Below are positions 1 to 12,960 of a stretch of DNA of 64,000 nt, in pieces. Source of the DNA: Trichostrongylus colubriformis (taxonomy: Eukaryota > Nematoda > Chromadorea > Rhabditida > Trichostrongylidae); contig OZ022257.1 in assembly GCA_963978905.1 (NCBI GenBank), forward strand, positions 13,042,509-13,106,508, given 5' to 3'. Every line of letters begins with the position of its first letter. The first letter of the stretch is position 1. The notes under the pieces are model-generated. The model was not told where the DNA came from, searched no databases, and saw nothing but the letters and a program-made list of their open reading frames with translations. A program made the position numbers and the translations under genes.

Positions 1-548
1 TGATGGTGTAATTTATTTAATTAGAAGGCGTGACAAAAATAGTGCGAGCTACAAAAACTTTTCGTGAAACTTGAAAATTCATTTTAATGAATGTGCTTCT
101 TAAGTACACCTATTATATCCGATTTCTGAGAGCTACTATTCCTTACTGGAGACAGTCCATTGTTCTATGTGGCTTCTACCGTGCTCAGATTTAATAGACT
201 TTGTAGGTACAATGTAAAAAAGTGTACGTATTTTCACGTCAGTACCGAGTATGGTGTACCTTTACAGCAAGCACACCTGATAGCACGGCAATTTTGATGC
301 ACATACCTTTACCGAGGACGTTCTCTATGTATTCTTCACTTAATCTTGCTCAAATTTTTCTAAGATATTCGAAACGCTATTGTAAGCCAGAGGTGTAAAA
401 TTCAGCCTAAGCCTAGAGGGGAAGGTGCTCCGAGATAGTTGAATCACTTCTCAAGTGAAAAAGTTTTTGACCCGAGAGTAATTTTCCGAAACTCCGGTCC
501 CCTCACTGATTCCAGGATAAATTCTCCTCTCCACTTTAACAAGCATCG

Positions 549-800
549 TGGGGGGGGGGGTTGATTGGTCGAATTTTCGCTTCGCGTCGTCGCACTCGCA
601 GCGCTGCCAGCACGACTCAGTCGGTTGGGTTTCGCTCAGTATGCAATGGGCTGGTATCGTGAGGGATCTTCAAAGATTTCAGGTTGGAAGCTTAGGAAGT
701 TGTTATGTGTTGTGTTGCTGTTTCAACGGATAAAACTACAAACAACTCGCACTAGCCGCGGCGGCCGCGCGAAAATTCGGCCAATCGACCCCACCCCAGC
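549..800. mobile_element. GC-rich palindromic MITE, copy 1
   Basis: The left end carries a G-run followed by TTGATTGGTCGAATTTTCGC. The right end carries the inverse (GCGAAAATTCGGCCAATCGA then CCCCACCCC), so the element is a terminal inverted repeat of about 250 bp. The interior holds a CGCGGCGGCCGCGCG segment that resembles the core of the copies at 5163, 7057, 8321 and 62492. Open reading frames here are by-products of GC richness. No transposase is encoded. Confidence 0.55.
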
Positions 801-2656
801 GTCTGCTATGACGTTTCCTCAAAATGAAACGATCACAGCGTCATCCATTACATTTAAGGGATGTGTGGTGTAATTACAGCTAATACTGCTGACGTCACGA
901 TACATGCTGCTACCTTTTATTCACATTGACTCCTTTCTTCAGTTTTACAAGTGTCCATGCACATAAATGCTGCCAGGGGTACAAACTTTTATTACTTACA
1001 TATAAGATTTATTTGCATAACAAAAACTTGAACTAGGTAAGTAAAATCGATTCATGTAACCGTATAATATTGCTGTGGTAAGAATATAAACAAAAAACTA
1101 GGCTTTTGTAAGGTGGCATAGTATGTGAGCTACGATAGAGCGAACGTTTGCACATTTGTTTTAATTAAAGAGAGAAATATAAAAACTGGAGGACTATGGG
1201 TAATTCAAATAACCTCTCTACCCCAAATACTTGGTGCGCCAAAAGTTACGCCATGTACTCGTTCCATTTCGCGAATGCAGATAGTTGTTTATTCAAGGTA
1301 TGCAACGCACTGAACACATTTACCTTGAGCTATACGAAATTCTTCTGAAACTCTTCAAAAGATACTGTTGAGTACCGTGGAGTGAAATTTTTAATACTTA
1401 CAATTGAGCTCTTATTGTAGTGGTTAAAGCCGGGAACGTGTGGCAATCTGATGCAGGACTGAGACCAGTTCATCTACAGACCGGCTAACATATGAAGACC
1501 AAGCACCCCATCTGTTATCTCCGATGGAACGAGCGCATGGCCAGTATGAAGCTATTCCAAAGCTCCTAGAAGCTGGCTTGTAAAACCGAAGGAGCTGAAT
1601 CTAAAACTAAACTATCTTTGATAGAAATGAAAATCAAATTATTTGTGACAAAAAAGGCAAATTTTTGTTGTACAAAAAATCTACTCGCTGCTATGGCCTA
1701 GACCTTCATCTATACTGGTCTACTCACTTGAAGAAATCTTGCACAATAGTTTTGTGATCCTAATTCCCCTCGAAACTACTATATTAGGAAGAGAACTTCG
1801 AAAAAACCACTCAAATAATGAGGAAATTTCCCTCGTTTTGACTAAAAACTCAACAATTTGATAAACTACCGTTCGTTTGAATTCCCGCCGAAAAACCTCT
1901 GTAGCATTCGTCAGCGGGAATATAAACAGTCCAGTGTTCGGCGCTTGTTTTAACATGCTTCTTGCACCACGACACCGATCACGTGTGCTCCACAGGCTCG
2001 CGGTCCCGCTCACAATACCGGCGTGGACGAAAACAAGGGAGGGGATGGGGGAGTTTAGAGTAAGCGACTCTGCTGAATCCTGATTTGCATGGGAAGGAAA
2101 AATTCGAACTTTTGTGGAAGATTCCTTTTGAAAGCAGCAGTAATCGCTTTGGTATTTAAGAGATGAAAAGACATGTTCACTGTAAAATAATGGAAGTAAT
2201 TCAAGAAACCGATATATGGCACAACATTCGGCTCATACTAAACTCTTGCCCATGACCTCACTACGTTGGAACGGGCGGCACAAATGGCCGCGCAGCTGTG
2301 AGGGAAGTGGATTCAGTGGGTTTCTGAGGTGGACTGACATCCTTCAAGTACAGCTTCAATATGAAGGCACCGTATTTCTCCATGCATTGGAGATGGATGA
2401 AGGAGTATTCACATGCTGTGAGTGAATCTCCATTGACTTCGTACGAGAACAATGCATAGTTCAACCTAAACTTCTACGTTATGAATAATATTCGAATATC
2501 AAAAGCATGGTATAAAATAACAAATAATAAATGGCAATAACTAGTTAATAATAATTAAATGTAAATAAAATATGTAAATGAATAATGTAATAAAAACAAT
2601 TGTCGGGAGAAGGGAAGCCACTTGTGGATCGCTACTTGTGAATAGGTCAGCATCAG
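801..2656. other. Gene-free stretch, AT-rich
   Basis: No exon with both splice signals and no recognisable protein was seen here on either strand. The short ORFs at 1125-1313, 1720-2013 and 2216-2464 are low-complexity or lie opposite each other and match nothing I recognise. Confidence 0.4.
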
Positions 2657-2813
2657 GTGTCAAGAAAGTCCTTCAAAGTCGCATCTTCGTATACCGATCC
2701 GGAAAAACAGGAAGTCGTTCCTGGAGATAAGATCACCCCACGAATTCCCAATCACTTGCCTGTCCCTAGTGATTTTGGGGCGATAATGTGGACTGGTGGT
2801 ATTCAAGAAAAAG
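2657..2813 (+). CDS. Orphan exon-like segment, unidentified protein
   Basis: An open stretch runs from an AG at 2655-2656 to a GTAATC donor directly after 2813. It encodes about 52 residues, including VASSYTDPEKQEVVPGDKI and PVPSDFGAIMWTGGIQEK. The composition is that of a folded protein rather than of the surrounding repeats, and both borders look like splice sites. I do not recognise the family. No partner exon with matching phase was found nearby, so it may be a fragment of a gene truncated by insertions, or an exon separated by long introns. Confidence 0.3.
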
Positions 2814-3654
2814 GTAATCAATCATTCGATAACCACTTTAATTACTACTAGCAACTCTATGATTGCTTCGATTATCGATTGAACATCTTTTCCAGGAACA
2901 TACTTCAGCAGAGCAACAATACTAGCATGGAAAGGGTGGGTCGTATTGGCGCTCGCGCCGCTTTGAAGGATGGGGTTGTATTTCTCAAGATTTTTTTCTG
3001 AACCGGTGTGCGTCAGCATTGTCGAACTAGGTCACCGCGTGGAGCGAATTGCCCCACTGTGCGCGCCAAATGCCTTATTGGTCACGTTGTGAATTAGCCG
3101 TGCGCGAAGGAGCGCGGCAGTGGCCTCCTCGCGTAATCTGTCCTATTTGAACAGTCCTGACGCACATCCCATTATATGGACCTTGAAGGATATTTAGGGG
3201 CAGGCGCATGATGAGGGTTGAGCACAAATTTTCAAGAGACACGTCTCCTCCATCCTAAGCAACCCAAAATATGACATCCTTTGAGGACCCTGAGTGTGTC
3301 TGTCGTTGTCTATAATGATGATTCCAAAAATATTCCACTCGGCAAATGTGGGATACACCTTCAGTTATTTTGCCATCAACAAAATATTTCTCACAGTGAT
3401 ATTTCATGAAGTAGCTGAACATGCATAATTGGGTCGCCATGGATTTCCAACAATAGCTGGAACAGACACCATTAATTTTCATATATTTTACATCCTTAAC
3501 CGTAGAATCAATCGTTCTGTAATACAGCATGCTGTTTATGGGATTACATTATAGGCTCGCAGAACGAAAGAACCTGCGATATCGTGAGTGACATAGGACT
3601 GGCAAGCATTTTCGTCATATTCACGTAATCGGAGGCTGCACAGATGATCTCCAC

Positions 3655-4202
3655 TTAGAGGCAGCATTAGGGGAAAGTCGGACGAAAAGTAGAAGAAGTA
3701 ATGAATGTGAAAGTCGAGATGCCTAGTAACAGGACAGTGAAGAAACAACGGATGGTATTGGCCAAAAACCCAAAAAATAGGACCCCTTCCACTGTTGATT
3801 CTCGACGCGGACGACCTCTCCGTCAAGAGGCGGGTAGTCTGATCTAGTTTTCCATTGGCATGTTGCCAAGTAAACACAAGGGAATGTTTGGAAATACGAC
3901 AGCATCCATTTTTTTTAGAGTGAGCTCCAAGCTAAAACTGCGGAAGCGCGCCGCAAAACCTTCGATTCTGTCGCATCTCCTTGGCCGCTCCCACCCCAGT
4001 CAATTGGGAATAACGTCATCGGGAGGCGGGATCGACTTATCAAGAGGCGGGACAGATGGGTGGTTGCGGCGTTTTGCGGCGTTTCTACAGCTCGGAGGGT
4101 CGCTTTTTCACCGGGATTTCGCCACAGATAGCCTTCTTAGGCCCAGGACTACCATGTGAGTGACTTCCTCCATTACCACATTACCCCTGATGCTGTCTTT
4201 AA
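3655..4202. mobile_element. TTAA-flanked MITE, copy A
   Basis: The left end reads TTAG-AGGCAGCATTAGGGG and the right end is the inverse (CCCCTGATGCTGTCTTTAA), giving a 548-bp element. A close relative of the same layout is at 23444-23983, and both share an internal sequence from a GTAACAGGACA motif to a TTTCGCCACAGATAGCC motif. TTAA target choice is typical of piggyBac-type transposases, but the ends do not match the piggyBac copy at 26739. No coding capacity. Confidence 0.65.
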
Positions 4203-5162
4203 ATGGTAAGACGTTACCACACCAGTCAGCGCCTACTAAAAGAATTCAGGGGAGGAGAAAACTTATTTTGCTTGAACCAACCAAGGTCGGGGAATTTGGC
4301 GAGAGAATAGAAAGATCCAGTCTCTTTACCATCTACCTCGTTGTAAGAAATGAAGGATGGACTGAGGTATAAATTAATTTTATGAATAATCTGTCACTAA
4401 CTACAACCAAAACAGGGCGTCTTTCGGGTCTCACACATGTTCGACGTTGGCTCGGATGAGACTTTTTAACAACTTCTTTTTTGAGCTCTCTAGAGAACAT
4501 ATCAGAATTTGTATACTATGCGAATAGATCTATCAGTAACTCTACCTGACAAACTCGATATTTGCGAAGAAATGGTATCAGCGCTGAATGTTCGCCTCCT
4601 TCTATGTCCATTTTAAGAATTTCGATCGAAGTGCTGTTGTCTCCATTTTTCTTGGCAAGGTCATCTCAAACTAGCAACTCAAATTTCGATCTGCACAAAA
4701 TATAGCAGTAGGTGTGTCTCGTTATGACAGGATTTAGCAAGGGCGAGAACGGCGCGTGGCGCGATGTGTGCAAGGCAGGAACGTCGCATGTAGTTGGCAT
4801 GTAGGCGAATATGTGTACCTTGCTTTTAGTGATGGCTTTTGGACCTAAACACTTATGACACCTCTTCTTGCACGCGTGGCGTACGCCGCGTTGCGAAATT
4901 CTGCTCTGACGATGCTTAACCGAATATTGCAGGTCATCTGCGAGGGCTGCGTTCTGATATCCTCGGGGCGATCATATAATCACTGATTGCCGCAACGTAC
5001 GTACAAAGCAACTTCCCGCCGCGAAGTAAGACACCAGAGAAGTCAGAGTACGCGACGCTGCCAAAGCTCCTTCCCTCAAAAGGTTAGGTAAATCTGGGAG
5101 AGCCCAGACGGCGAAGGACACGCCCCCAACGGCAAGCAAGCGTGTTGCCCGGACGGGTCAGG

Positions 5163-5485
5163 TATCTCCTAATCGGGTGGGGGGGGGGGGATGGGGAACA
5201 CGCCAAAAAATCGCGTGGCCGCCCGCGGCGAGCGGCGCGGCGGGTGCGAGTGCCAGTGGCAGTGCTGGCAGCCTTCAAGCGAGACAGTGTGGCAAAGGTG
5301 GAGGAGGCAGGGTGGCGTGGCTGGAGGAGGCAGTGTGGCATGGCTGGAGTGCAGAAGTGACGCAGCCACGCTCTGCCGGACTCCTAAGAGCAAAATCGAT
5401 TTGCAAGTCGTACTGGTGGCGCCGCGAGTGCGACGCCGCTGACGCGATTTTTCGGCGTATTTCCCCCCACCCCTCCTAATCCCTA
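5163..5485. mobile_element. GC-rich palindromic MITE, copy 2
   Basis: Inverted ends: a G-run then ACACGCCAAAAAATCGCGT on the left, ACGCGATTTTTCGGCGTATT then a C-run on the right. The interior has the shared core (GCGGCGAGCGGCGCGGCGGG). Long overlapping ORFs on both strands here, up to 137 aa, are shadows of the GC-rich palindrome. Confidence 0.55.
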
Positions 5486-7056
5486 ACCTCTTGATCCCGT
5501 TGGCTGTTGACCGCGGGCCAACCTTGCAGTTGCGCTGCCGTATGTACCTAAAAACCGATTGTACGATCGCTTGCAACATCATGTAAAGGAACTTTTAGTA
5601 AGTACCATTACTATGAGTTACTAACTCACCTAGTGTATATTCATCTTCATCAGGTCGAGAAATGGATGCGATACGTAACGTCATCACCTGACCGTTGATC
5701 CGTTTATATGCAGAAATTGTTTCATGTTTGGACGGATCCTGTATGAATATGATCAGCATTTCATTACAGTGTTGAATTCAGTATTACCTTATCGTATCCA
5801 TAGAGTGCACAGGCATGGTTGTTAAATGCTTGTAAATCTTGTTCAAAACTAATATCCTCTCGGATACCAAGGGAGTATATGCTAAAAAACTACTTTTCTT
5901 AAAAACATGAATTTTCTTTTCACAATTTGAAGATAACCTGCAATTTCCCATTGGCAACATTCGTGGATTGCAAACAAATTTTCCACCATCGTTCAAATTA
6001 CCGACTCGCACGAGATTAGGACACAGGGCATAAAAATGATTGATAAGAACTGCGGAGCAAGATTGAATATAATACTGAGTGGCCAGTAAGGCTCCATTTA
6101 TACTCGGCGACAGTGCGATCCGATAGCGTTGACTACGACGGGATGCGCGATAGCACACTCAAATCTGCTTATGGCGCCGCACGAAATGCGTCATCGCGCA
6201 CGACAAGAGCTTCGTTGACCGCGTTGTGAATTAGCCGCACGCAAGCGAAACGACTCGGGTCCTCGCGTGACGTGAGTCAAGTTGAGTGTCTTGCGACAAC
6301 GCTTGACCCAGCAATCAAAGCACTCAGTGCTGGCACGATTATGCCACCATCGAGGGTATGCGTCAATATGGTCCAACTAGGTCACACCTCCCATAACGGG
6401 TTGCGCGCCAATGCACGAACGATGTATAATGTCTAAAATTATGTGGATGTCTAACTCCTGTTCCTCTAGCCCTGATCGGCCACACGCTGATGGGCGTTAC
6501 CGCCGTCTCTCGGCGCGACCTGATCTAATCGTACCGCACAGGCGAACACTGAACGATCAAAACTTTGCAATGCTACAGCAGACACGCACCCACCACTGAT
6601 GGCTAGTGTATTGATCGCTACTGTTGAAGCCTCTTCACGGAAAATTAGTACTGTTTTTGATATTTTTGATTTTTGATACTTTAGTACTGGTTTTGGTATT
6701 TTTGTTTTTTAGTATTTTTGAGTAAATATTTTTTACCAAAAATCAAAAATATCAAAATCTTCACGGAAAGTTTTTCCACGCAGTATATCCATACCTCTGG
6801 TTCTAATACATTGTAGAGCGTCGCAAAAGTATTCTCTGGTACAAAACTGAGTAGACTGGCTCTCATTGGAGCACGTTCCGCAAAGTAATCACGAACCCAT
6901 GTATTAGGAGCAGCTGAAATTACTTTTCGCGTTGTGGCAGCTTCATCGAGCTTCACCTTTTGTTTTTTCGACTGCGACCCCAGCGAGTCATAGCCCATTC
7001 ATTAACTTAGACATATAAACACGATGTCACAAAGGATCAATGGAAAATATGCCTCG
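5486..7056. other. Gene-free stretch
   Basis: No supported gene. The segment around 6190-6390 resembles 3020-3140 (shared CGTTGTGAATTAGCCG and a clustered GCGCG context), so it is a dispersed repeat. The stretch 6640-6790 is simple T/A-rich sequence with repeated TTTTTGAT and TTTTTGGT motifs. Confidence 0.35.
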
Positions 7057-7340
7057 GGTGTGTGCAGATATGACAGCGAATCGCGTGGCCGCCCGCGGCG
7101 AGCGGTGTGGCGGGTGCGAGTGCCGGTGGCAGGGCATGGCAGCCCTCAATCGAGGCCATGTGGCACGGGTAGAGGATGCAGGATGGCATGGGTGCACGAG
7201 GCAGTGTGGCATGGGTGGAAGCTCAGAAGTGACGCAGCCACGCTCTGCCGGGCTACTGAGAGCAATCGATTCGCAAGCCGTACTGGTGGCGCCGCGAAGA
7301 AACGCCGCGAAGCGATGCGCTGTCATATCTGCACACACTC
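7057..7340. mobile_element. GC-rich palindromic MITE, copy 3
   Basis: The left end is GTGTGTGCAGATATGACAGC and the right end is its inverse (GCTGTCATATCTGCACACAC). The interior core is nearly identical to the 5163 copy (GGCCGCCCGCGGCGAGCGG). The terminal arms are unrelated to those of the other copies although they match each other well. Confidence 0.6.
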
Positions 7341-7440
7341 ATATGCCTCAGACTGGAGAAACTTAGCTAACATTAATGTCCGATAGGAGGGCGACGTGTA
7401 TGGCGTAGTTTGCAGTCGAAGGTGCGCTCCAGATTCCTTT

Positions 7441-7597
7441 CGACGGCTTTCATACCTTGCGGTGCCTGCCACCAAAATCGACGTGGCATGTGACGCAGGC
7501 TGCGACCAAGTTGGCGCGAAGCGTGAGATGAGCCACAGCCAGCGTCACAGTTGCCGTCGATGCCACCGGCACGCTGGCCACCGCAGAGTATGAAGGC
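7441..7597. repeat. Degenerate TTCATAC hairpin element
   Basis: Begins GGCTTTCATACCTTGCGGTG and ends CACCGCAGAGTATGAAGGC. It looks like a diverged member of the GGCCGC-TTCATAC hairpin group described at 12961. The two target-site flanks cannot be matched. Confidence 0.4.
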
Positions 7598-7846
7598 AAT
7601 CTGATGAAATGCTTTATGGGCACATACGCACCGCACCGTATACAGTCAGGAACGTCACCAGCCGCTCCGCAGACCGCCGCACGCCATACATCCACAAGGT
7701 TTTTAGCCATTGATATTGCGTGCCGTAAAACACTACCACAAAGAAAGACGAAGAGGAGGAGCTTGTTCTAGGTTTTGTTTCATTTGATTCTTTTTTCTTC
7801 AGTGCTGTACTACCTGGCGCCTCTACATATTTTCATACTCAAGAAG

Positions 7847-8268
7847 GGTGCACGGAAAAATGGGTGCTTCTCTTACCCATATGTTTATGTTGTACTATTT
7901 GCCCGATAGGGCCGCATGCAAAGCTTTACGCGGAAAAAAAAATGAGAATCTGGCTTAGATACAGCTCCTCAAAGTGATGGTCGAGAGGCGAAGTCTTAGA
8001 GTAGATCCCCCTTCGTCCGCCACTATCGGAAACGCATGGTGGGATGATAAAGTTACGTAATCAGTCTCACTCTTCGTCTACGACCGGGGCGGACGACGAG
8101 ACGGGCATTTACTCTGAGACCACGCCCCTCAGCCACCAATTCTAGGATTGTTTCGACCGGATTCTCATTTCGTGCGTGAAGCTTTGCATGCGGCCCTTAT
8201 TGCGCAAATACAACAAATATATATGGGAAACAGAGAAAGCCATTTTTCCGTGCATGATTCCTTTGGGC
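7847..8268. mobile_element. Foldback element
   Basis: The left arm (GTGCACGGAAAAATGG, then CCCATATGTTTATGTTGTA, then GGGCCGCATGCAAAGCTT) is repeated in inverse order on the right (AAGCTTTGCATGCGGCCC ... CCATTTTTCCGTGCAT). Arms are about 130-160 bp with a central stretch of about 130 bp. Single arms of the same family recur near 11230 and 13165. Confidence 0.6.
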
Positions 8269-8320
8269 ACCTGTTGTGGTGGCTCTCAGGCATCTTATCC
8301 GTTTGATCCTTCGTTGAACT

Positions 8321-8573
8321 CTGGGTGGGGGTCGCGAGGTCGAATTTTTGCGCGGCCGCCCGTGGCGAGCGGCGCGGCGGGTACGAGTGCCAGTGGCGGG
8401 GCATGGCAGCCTTCCAGCGAGGCAGTGTGGCATGTGTGGAAGCGCAGACGTGACGCAGTCACGCTCGGCCCGCTCCCAAGGACAATCGATACGGCGAGTG
8501 GTACTGGTGGCGCCGCGAGTGCACCGCTGCAAAGAAAAAAAAGCGAAAATTCTGCCTCGCGACCCCCACCCAG
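8321..8573. mobile_element. GC-rich palindromic MITE, copy 4
   Basis: The ends are inverse: CTGGGTGGGGGTCGCGAGG on the left and CCTCGCGACCCCCACCCAG on the right, 19 bases without mismatch. The core matches the other copies (GCGAGCGGCGCGGCGGGTAC). It lies just beyond the right end of the foldback at 7847-8268. Confidence 0.65.
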
Positions 8574-11500
8574 GAATGCTTATCAGCTCCTGCATCGAGA
8601 TGGGGATCTCTTATAATGCAGACGTTATCACAGGCTTGCCCCGCTCAATTCCGATTGCTAAACAACTGTGAAATCGAAGATTCCAAAGGCGAGAATATTT
8701 CATTTTTCAAAATTTCATATTCCAAAGGTTCGTACCAATAAGAATCTATAGTTCCTGATACAGTGCTAATTTTCGTCAACCAATAATTCAATTTCATTGT
8801 CCACCACATGATCTTTTGCACGTGATGAATAATGTGCTATTAATAATTGATAACGCTTGCATCATCCTCAATATAATGGCTAATTACACAGCTACGATTA
8901 GTGCCGTGACAAGTACTGCTACCAACGCGGTCTATCATAGTACTCTGGCAGTGGGAGCACCCTTCTACGACGATCAGTACTACGTCAGAGACGGTTGGCT
9001 TCACGGTGGACGTTTTTATCTGAAGCGGCGTTCCTACTTGGCGACGCTCCAGGGCACTGCAGTGCAAGACTTGCGATCAACAAGTGGCATGCCCATCAGC
9101 TTTGGCATGCTCGCTACACCGCGGCGATGGCATCGCCAAGTATGAGTGCATCCTAATTATCTAGAAGCTCATAACCAACTCCTAGTGCGCACGGTGTACA
9201 GACATGACAATCAGTTTTCGCAAACATTTTTCTTCAGGGAAAAAGGTGTTATGTGGCAAAATTTAGAATATCCGTATACCTGCGAATGTAGATGTGTTAC
9301 CAGCAGAGTATCTCAGAAGTCCTTGATAGGCAAGGCTTAAGCTCGAACCATTGCCATAGTTGATAAAATAAAATAGAGAAACAGTAGATGCTATCAACAA
9401 AGCAACAACGAAGATTGCGGTTCGATACATCTGAATCATGGGCACATCTTGCAAAAAAAGTTGTAAACATAAATAGACCTAGGTGAAGTTAATCTATGGT
9501 TTCGGATGCTTTGTAACAATTTTCAGAATAGCGAAGCCATATCAGCGCAAAAGAAGGATTTTCTGACTTTTTTTTCCTAGCAGATGACTTCTACTGAAAT
9601 AAGTTGAAGTGAAAGACTTTCTCAAGAATTCTCAAACAAAAATCGCATTGCCTCTTGCAAGGTTTCTGAGGATTCCTGATACGGGTGTGGATTATCTTTA
9701 GGTAGAAGGATGGTTTTTGCGACATTTCACTTGGATTATCTGGAAATTTCCAGCAACTTATATAGGTAGCATGCATAAAACGACGCCTAGTACTGTTGAA
9801 CAGATCATTTTAATTTCGCCAGCCTCTCATACTGCGATAGGAAAGACGATCTATCGAGTTGAACTCCGGTTGCTTTTTTTCTTCATGTGTTTCTCTTCAT
9901 GTGGGCTGTAGCGCTAATGAGGTTGTTGTGGCAATTGACGCCACACTACGGTGACTTCAAATTTATACTTCATTTCATTTTCTCCCATTTTGAAACCTTC
10001 CAGAAAATTCCGAGATCTTAGATATGAAATTCATCTGTGAATCATCCATCTGAGATTCATCTGTGTGATTGAAATGTGAATACAATTGATGTAAATGAGA
10101 AAATCACTTTTCAAAAAATTGAGGTCTATTATTGATGAAAAATTTCGCTCGGAAAGAAAAAATAAGAAAACGAAGATTTCTCTACAACTCAATAGTGGTA
10201 GTAAGACAACCTAGTTTTTCCCTGCTGCGTTAAAGGAGTCGTCCACGAAAATTCCACAATTCCAATTTCTGATAAAATCACTCCACTGGGCACTGTACAT
10301 GAACAACGAAACCCGAAAGGAACCAAGAAATTTCCTTTGCTCCAATGCAGAAATCGAAAACCGAACAACCTTCAAAGAGCTGTTAGCGTTGAGAGAGCAT
10401 TTAGAATTTTCGTCCCCAATGTTGAAATACTCCTCTCTGCGTCCCTGACCACTACCTCTTCGATTCTAGAGCCCTCGCGTTCCCGCCCCTTCGGACGTTT
10501 CACTCGAGAACTCCTTCTCAGCCGGATTTTTGGCCTTTTCGAGTGAAACGATACGTGCTGCCCATAGTAGGTAAATACAACATAAGTATATGGGTTGCAG
10601 AAGAATACAGTTTCAGATGGATAGTTCCTTCGAACGGTATCACATCGACCTTAGCAAGTAAATAGTTAATGTAATTAGGTTGTGCCTTCAAATTATGGTA
10701 TGGGCTTTATTCGCACTCGAGTGCCACCATGGTTCATAACAGAGAATGAAAGCCTGGTTCACCTTTGACTCTCTTCTTTATGGTTACTTTTCACAATGCT
10801 AATGTAGACTCCGGAACAGCACAATATTAAACGTAATTTTCCTATAAATATTACACTACCTGAACATCATAGCTGGCTGTTTTCATTATTATTGTACACG
10901 AGACATTGATCGAATGGCAGAATAAGATGATCCGAAGAAATGAGCAGGAATAGGCATTCACAAGAACAACAAAGTCTGTTCGAAAGAATATTTTGTCTAT
11001 GACTAAGAAGATGGAATTGAAATCGATGCATTACCTTTTGAGGCGGAATCGCATCTTTATTGTATGAGACGCCCTCATTATGATTACCGAGCAAATAGAA
11101 AACAAAGCTTTTTCCGTTACTACGAAGGCAGTAAACCATTCAGCGCTTTCTTAAGACCAGACCGGTCGACTGTTTGACAACAAATAATATTTGGTTTGCA
11201 CCAATTGCGCGCAATGTTGTAAGGAATCGTTCACGGAATTTTAAGTCCTTCGGTAACCCATACATTTATGTTGCATTTGCCTTCTGATATACCAGCAAGA
11301 TTTCGCGCGAAAATACGAGAATCGGACTGACAATGAGATAGAACTCCTCAATGTGACGTCCGACGGTGTGAGCAGTTCGAGAAAGCAAGCCATGAAGGCT
11401 CTAGGAGCAGGGAGGTGACTGCCACGTGATTAGGGTGTGAACCCTTATGACAGGATTTTGTACCGCAAGCGAAGTGATGAGGTGGATCCAAAGCGATTAT

Positions 11501-12586
11501 CAGCCAACTGCGTATGTGTAGGTTCAATCCTGCGTCATGGAATTCTCGACGGAAAGGGAGGGGGGGTCGTATTTGGTCCGCTGGGAGGGGGAGGGGCCGT
11601 AATTGTTGAGGTAGGCAGTGATCAACGGAATTTCTCAGGATGAGGATCCAAAGTGTAAAGGGGAGATGTGATTGAATTAATTAACTGGGTTCAAATCCAA
11701 AGTTATATTCAATTAAATCTTCAGCTCAATACACGAGGAAACAAGAACCGAGTTCCCACAAACAGGGAAGAAGGTGAGACACAAATTTTTTAAGATAAGC
11801 GCTTAAGACGATATTGTAGAAAGAGAAGAGGGATGGACAATGCAAAAGATAGAGCAAAAGCTAGGCTGACCCCTCGGTCTTTTTGGAATTGCGGACTGTG
11901 AACAGGGTGTCAAACCTGCAACCAAACGCGCATAACTTATGCAGTGATGCGAGGTCGATGGTTGATCGTTGCTCGCACTTCACAATTCCAAGATGACCAC
12001 GGAACTAGGGTTCTTCCTGATCTGATCTCACTTACAGCGCGACTCACAACGGAGACGGCCAACGCCATAAGCGCTTTCGTTGGTTCATTGGCACCGAAAC
12101 ACGTACAGAGAGACCTCCGAAATTCTCCGATTAGCCATGGGAAACGGTATCTCCAAAGGTCCCTGTCAACGAGTACCAGCAATGAATACTCAAGTAACTA
12201 TGGGAAGACAAAAAGTTAGCTGAATGGGCTTCTTTTATATCCTAGTACGACTCCAAGCACGTAAACTGGTATGAGAAAGCCACTATACGGACCGGTTAGG
12301 AGTTTGAACTTCCTGCAAAATGGATAGAGTCTTTATGCATGGCGCATCCCGCAGCGAGGCCGGCCAACGTTACTCGCCATCTCGTTGAACCTTTGAGAAC
12401 AAATGATGTGTAATGGAGGCTTTCGGACAAGATGGAACATTTTTCCGAGAACTCGTGGGAGGAATTCGCCACTCCGATTTCTGTTCATGTTATGTATCCG
12501 TTGGTGATTTTGAGAGGAATTGGAATCATGAAATTTCCGCAGAAAATTATTCTTTAATTGATTCTTTAACTTCTGAATTTTTCTAG
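8574..12586. other. Gene-free stretch with scattered repeat fragments
   Basis: No gene could be supported. Contents seen are a degenerate hairpin element near 8930-9150 ending GCCAAGTATGAGTGCATCC, a small hairpin at 10494-10551 (TTTCACTCGAGAACTCC with its inverse TTTTCGAGTGAAAC), and a solo foldback arm near 11230-11300 (CCCATACATTTATGTTGCA). ORFs of 60-90 codons here lack splice context and protein-like composition. Confidence 0.35.
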
Positions 12587-12689
12587 TTTGGAGGGATTAT
12601 ACTGCGGAAAACTGAAGCTGGGAAATGGGATTGATCAAGAATACTCGGCTATGTTCAGAGCTGTACCGAAATCCGTGGCTGACCTGATT
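12587..12689 (+). CDS. Orphan exon-like segment, unidentified protein
   Basis: The stretch is bounded by a good acceptor (TTTTTCTAG, 12578-12586) and a GTAAGC donor. In one frame it reads LEGLYCGKLKLGNG then DQEYSAMFRAVPKSVADLI without stops. This looks like a genuine exon, but no neighbouring exon of matching phase was identified and the family is not recognised. Confidence 0.3.
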
Positions 12690-12960
12690 GTAAGCGAATC
12701 CATTTCTTGTGGTGTAGTCCTGGATAGCACTGTCCGGCATAATCTGTTGAAAAATCAACTTTAACTCAACTTCAAACGCAGATTGTCAAATAAAGTGTGA
12801 GTCACTCGCTTCTTCCATAAAAATTCACATGAACTGTCTGCGTGATGACTTTGTTCTGCTTCCATTTTCGTCCTTTTCTCCTTCGTCAGTCAACTTACAG
12901 GCCATGATGGCCTCATATGATTTACGAGATTCGCATGTGAGGCAGTATGTCTGCGATGTT

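Noticed and set aside
5169..5582. 137-aa minus-strand ORF and overlapping plus-strand ORFs
   Set aside because: They lie in the GC-rich palindromic MITE, occur in several frames on both strands, and have Arg/Pro/Ser-rich shadow composition.
8176..8616. 146-aa ORF with several overlapping ORFs
   Set aside because: It spans two unrelated repeat elements (foldback 7847-8268 and MITE 8321-8573), so it cannot be one evolved protein.
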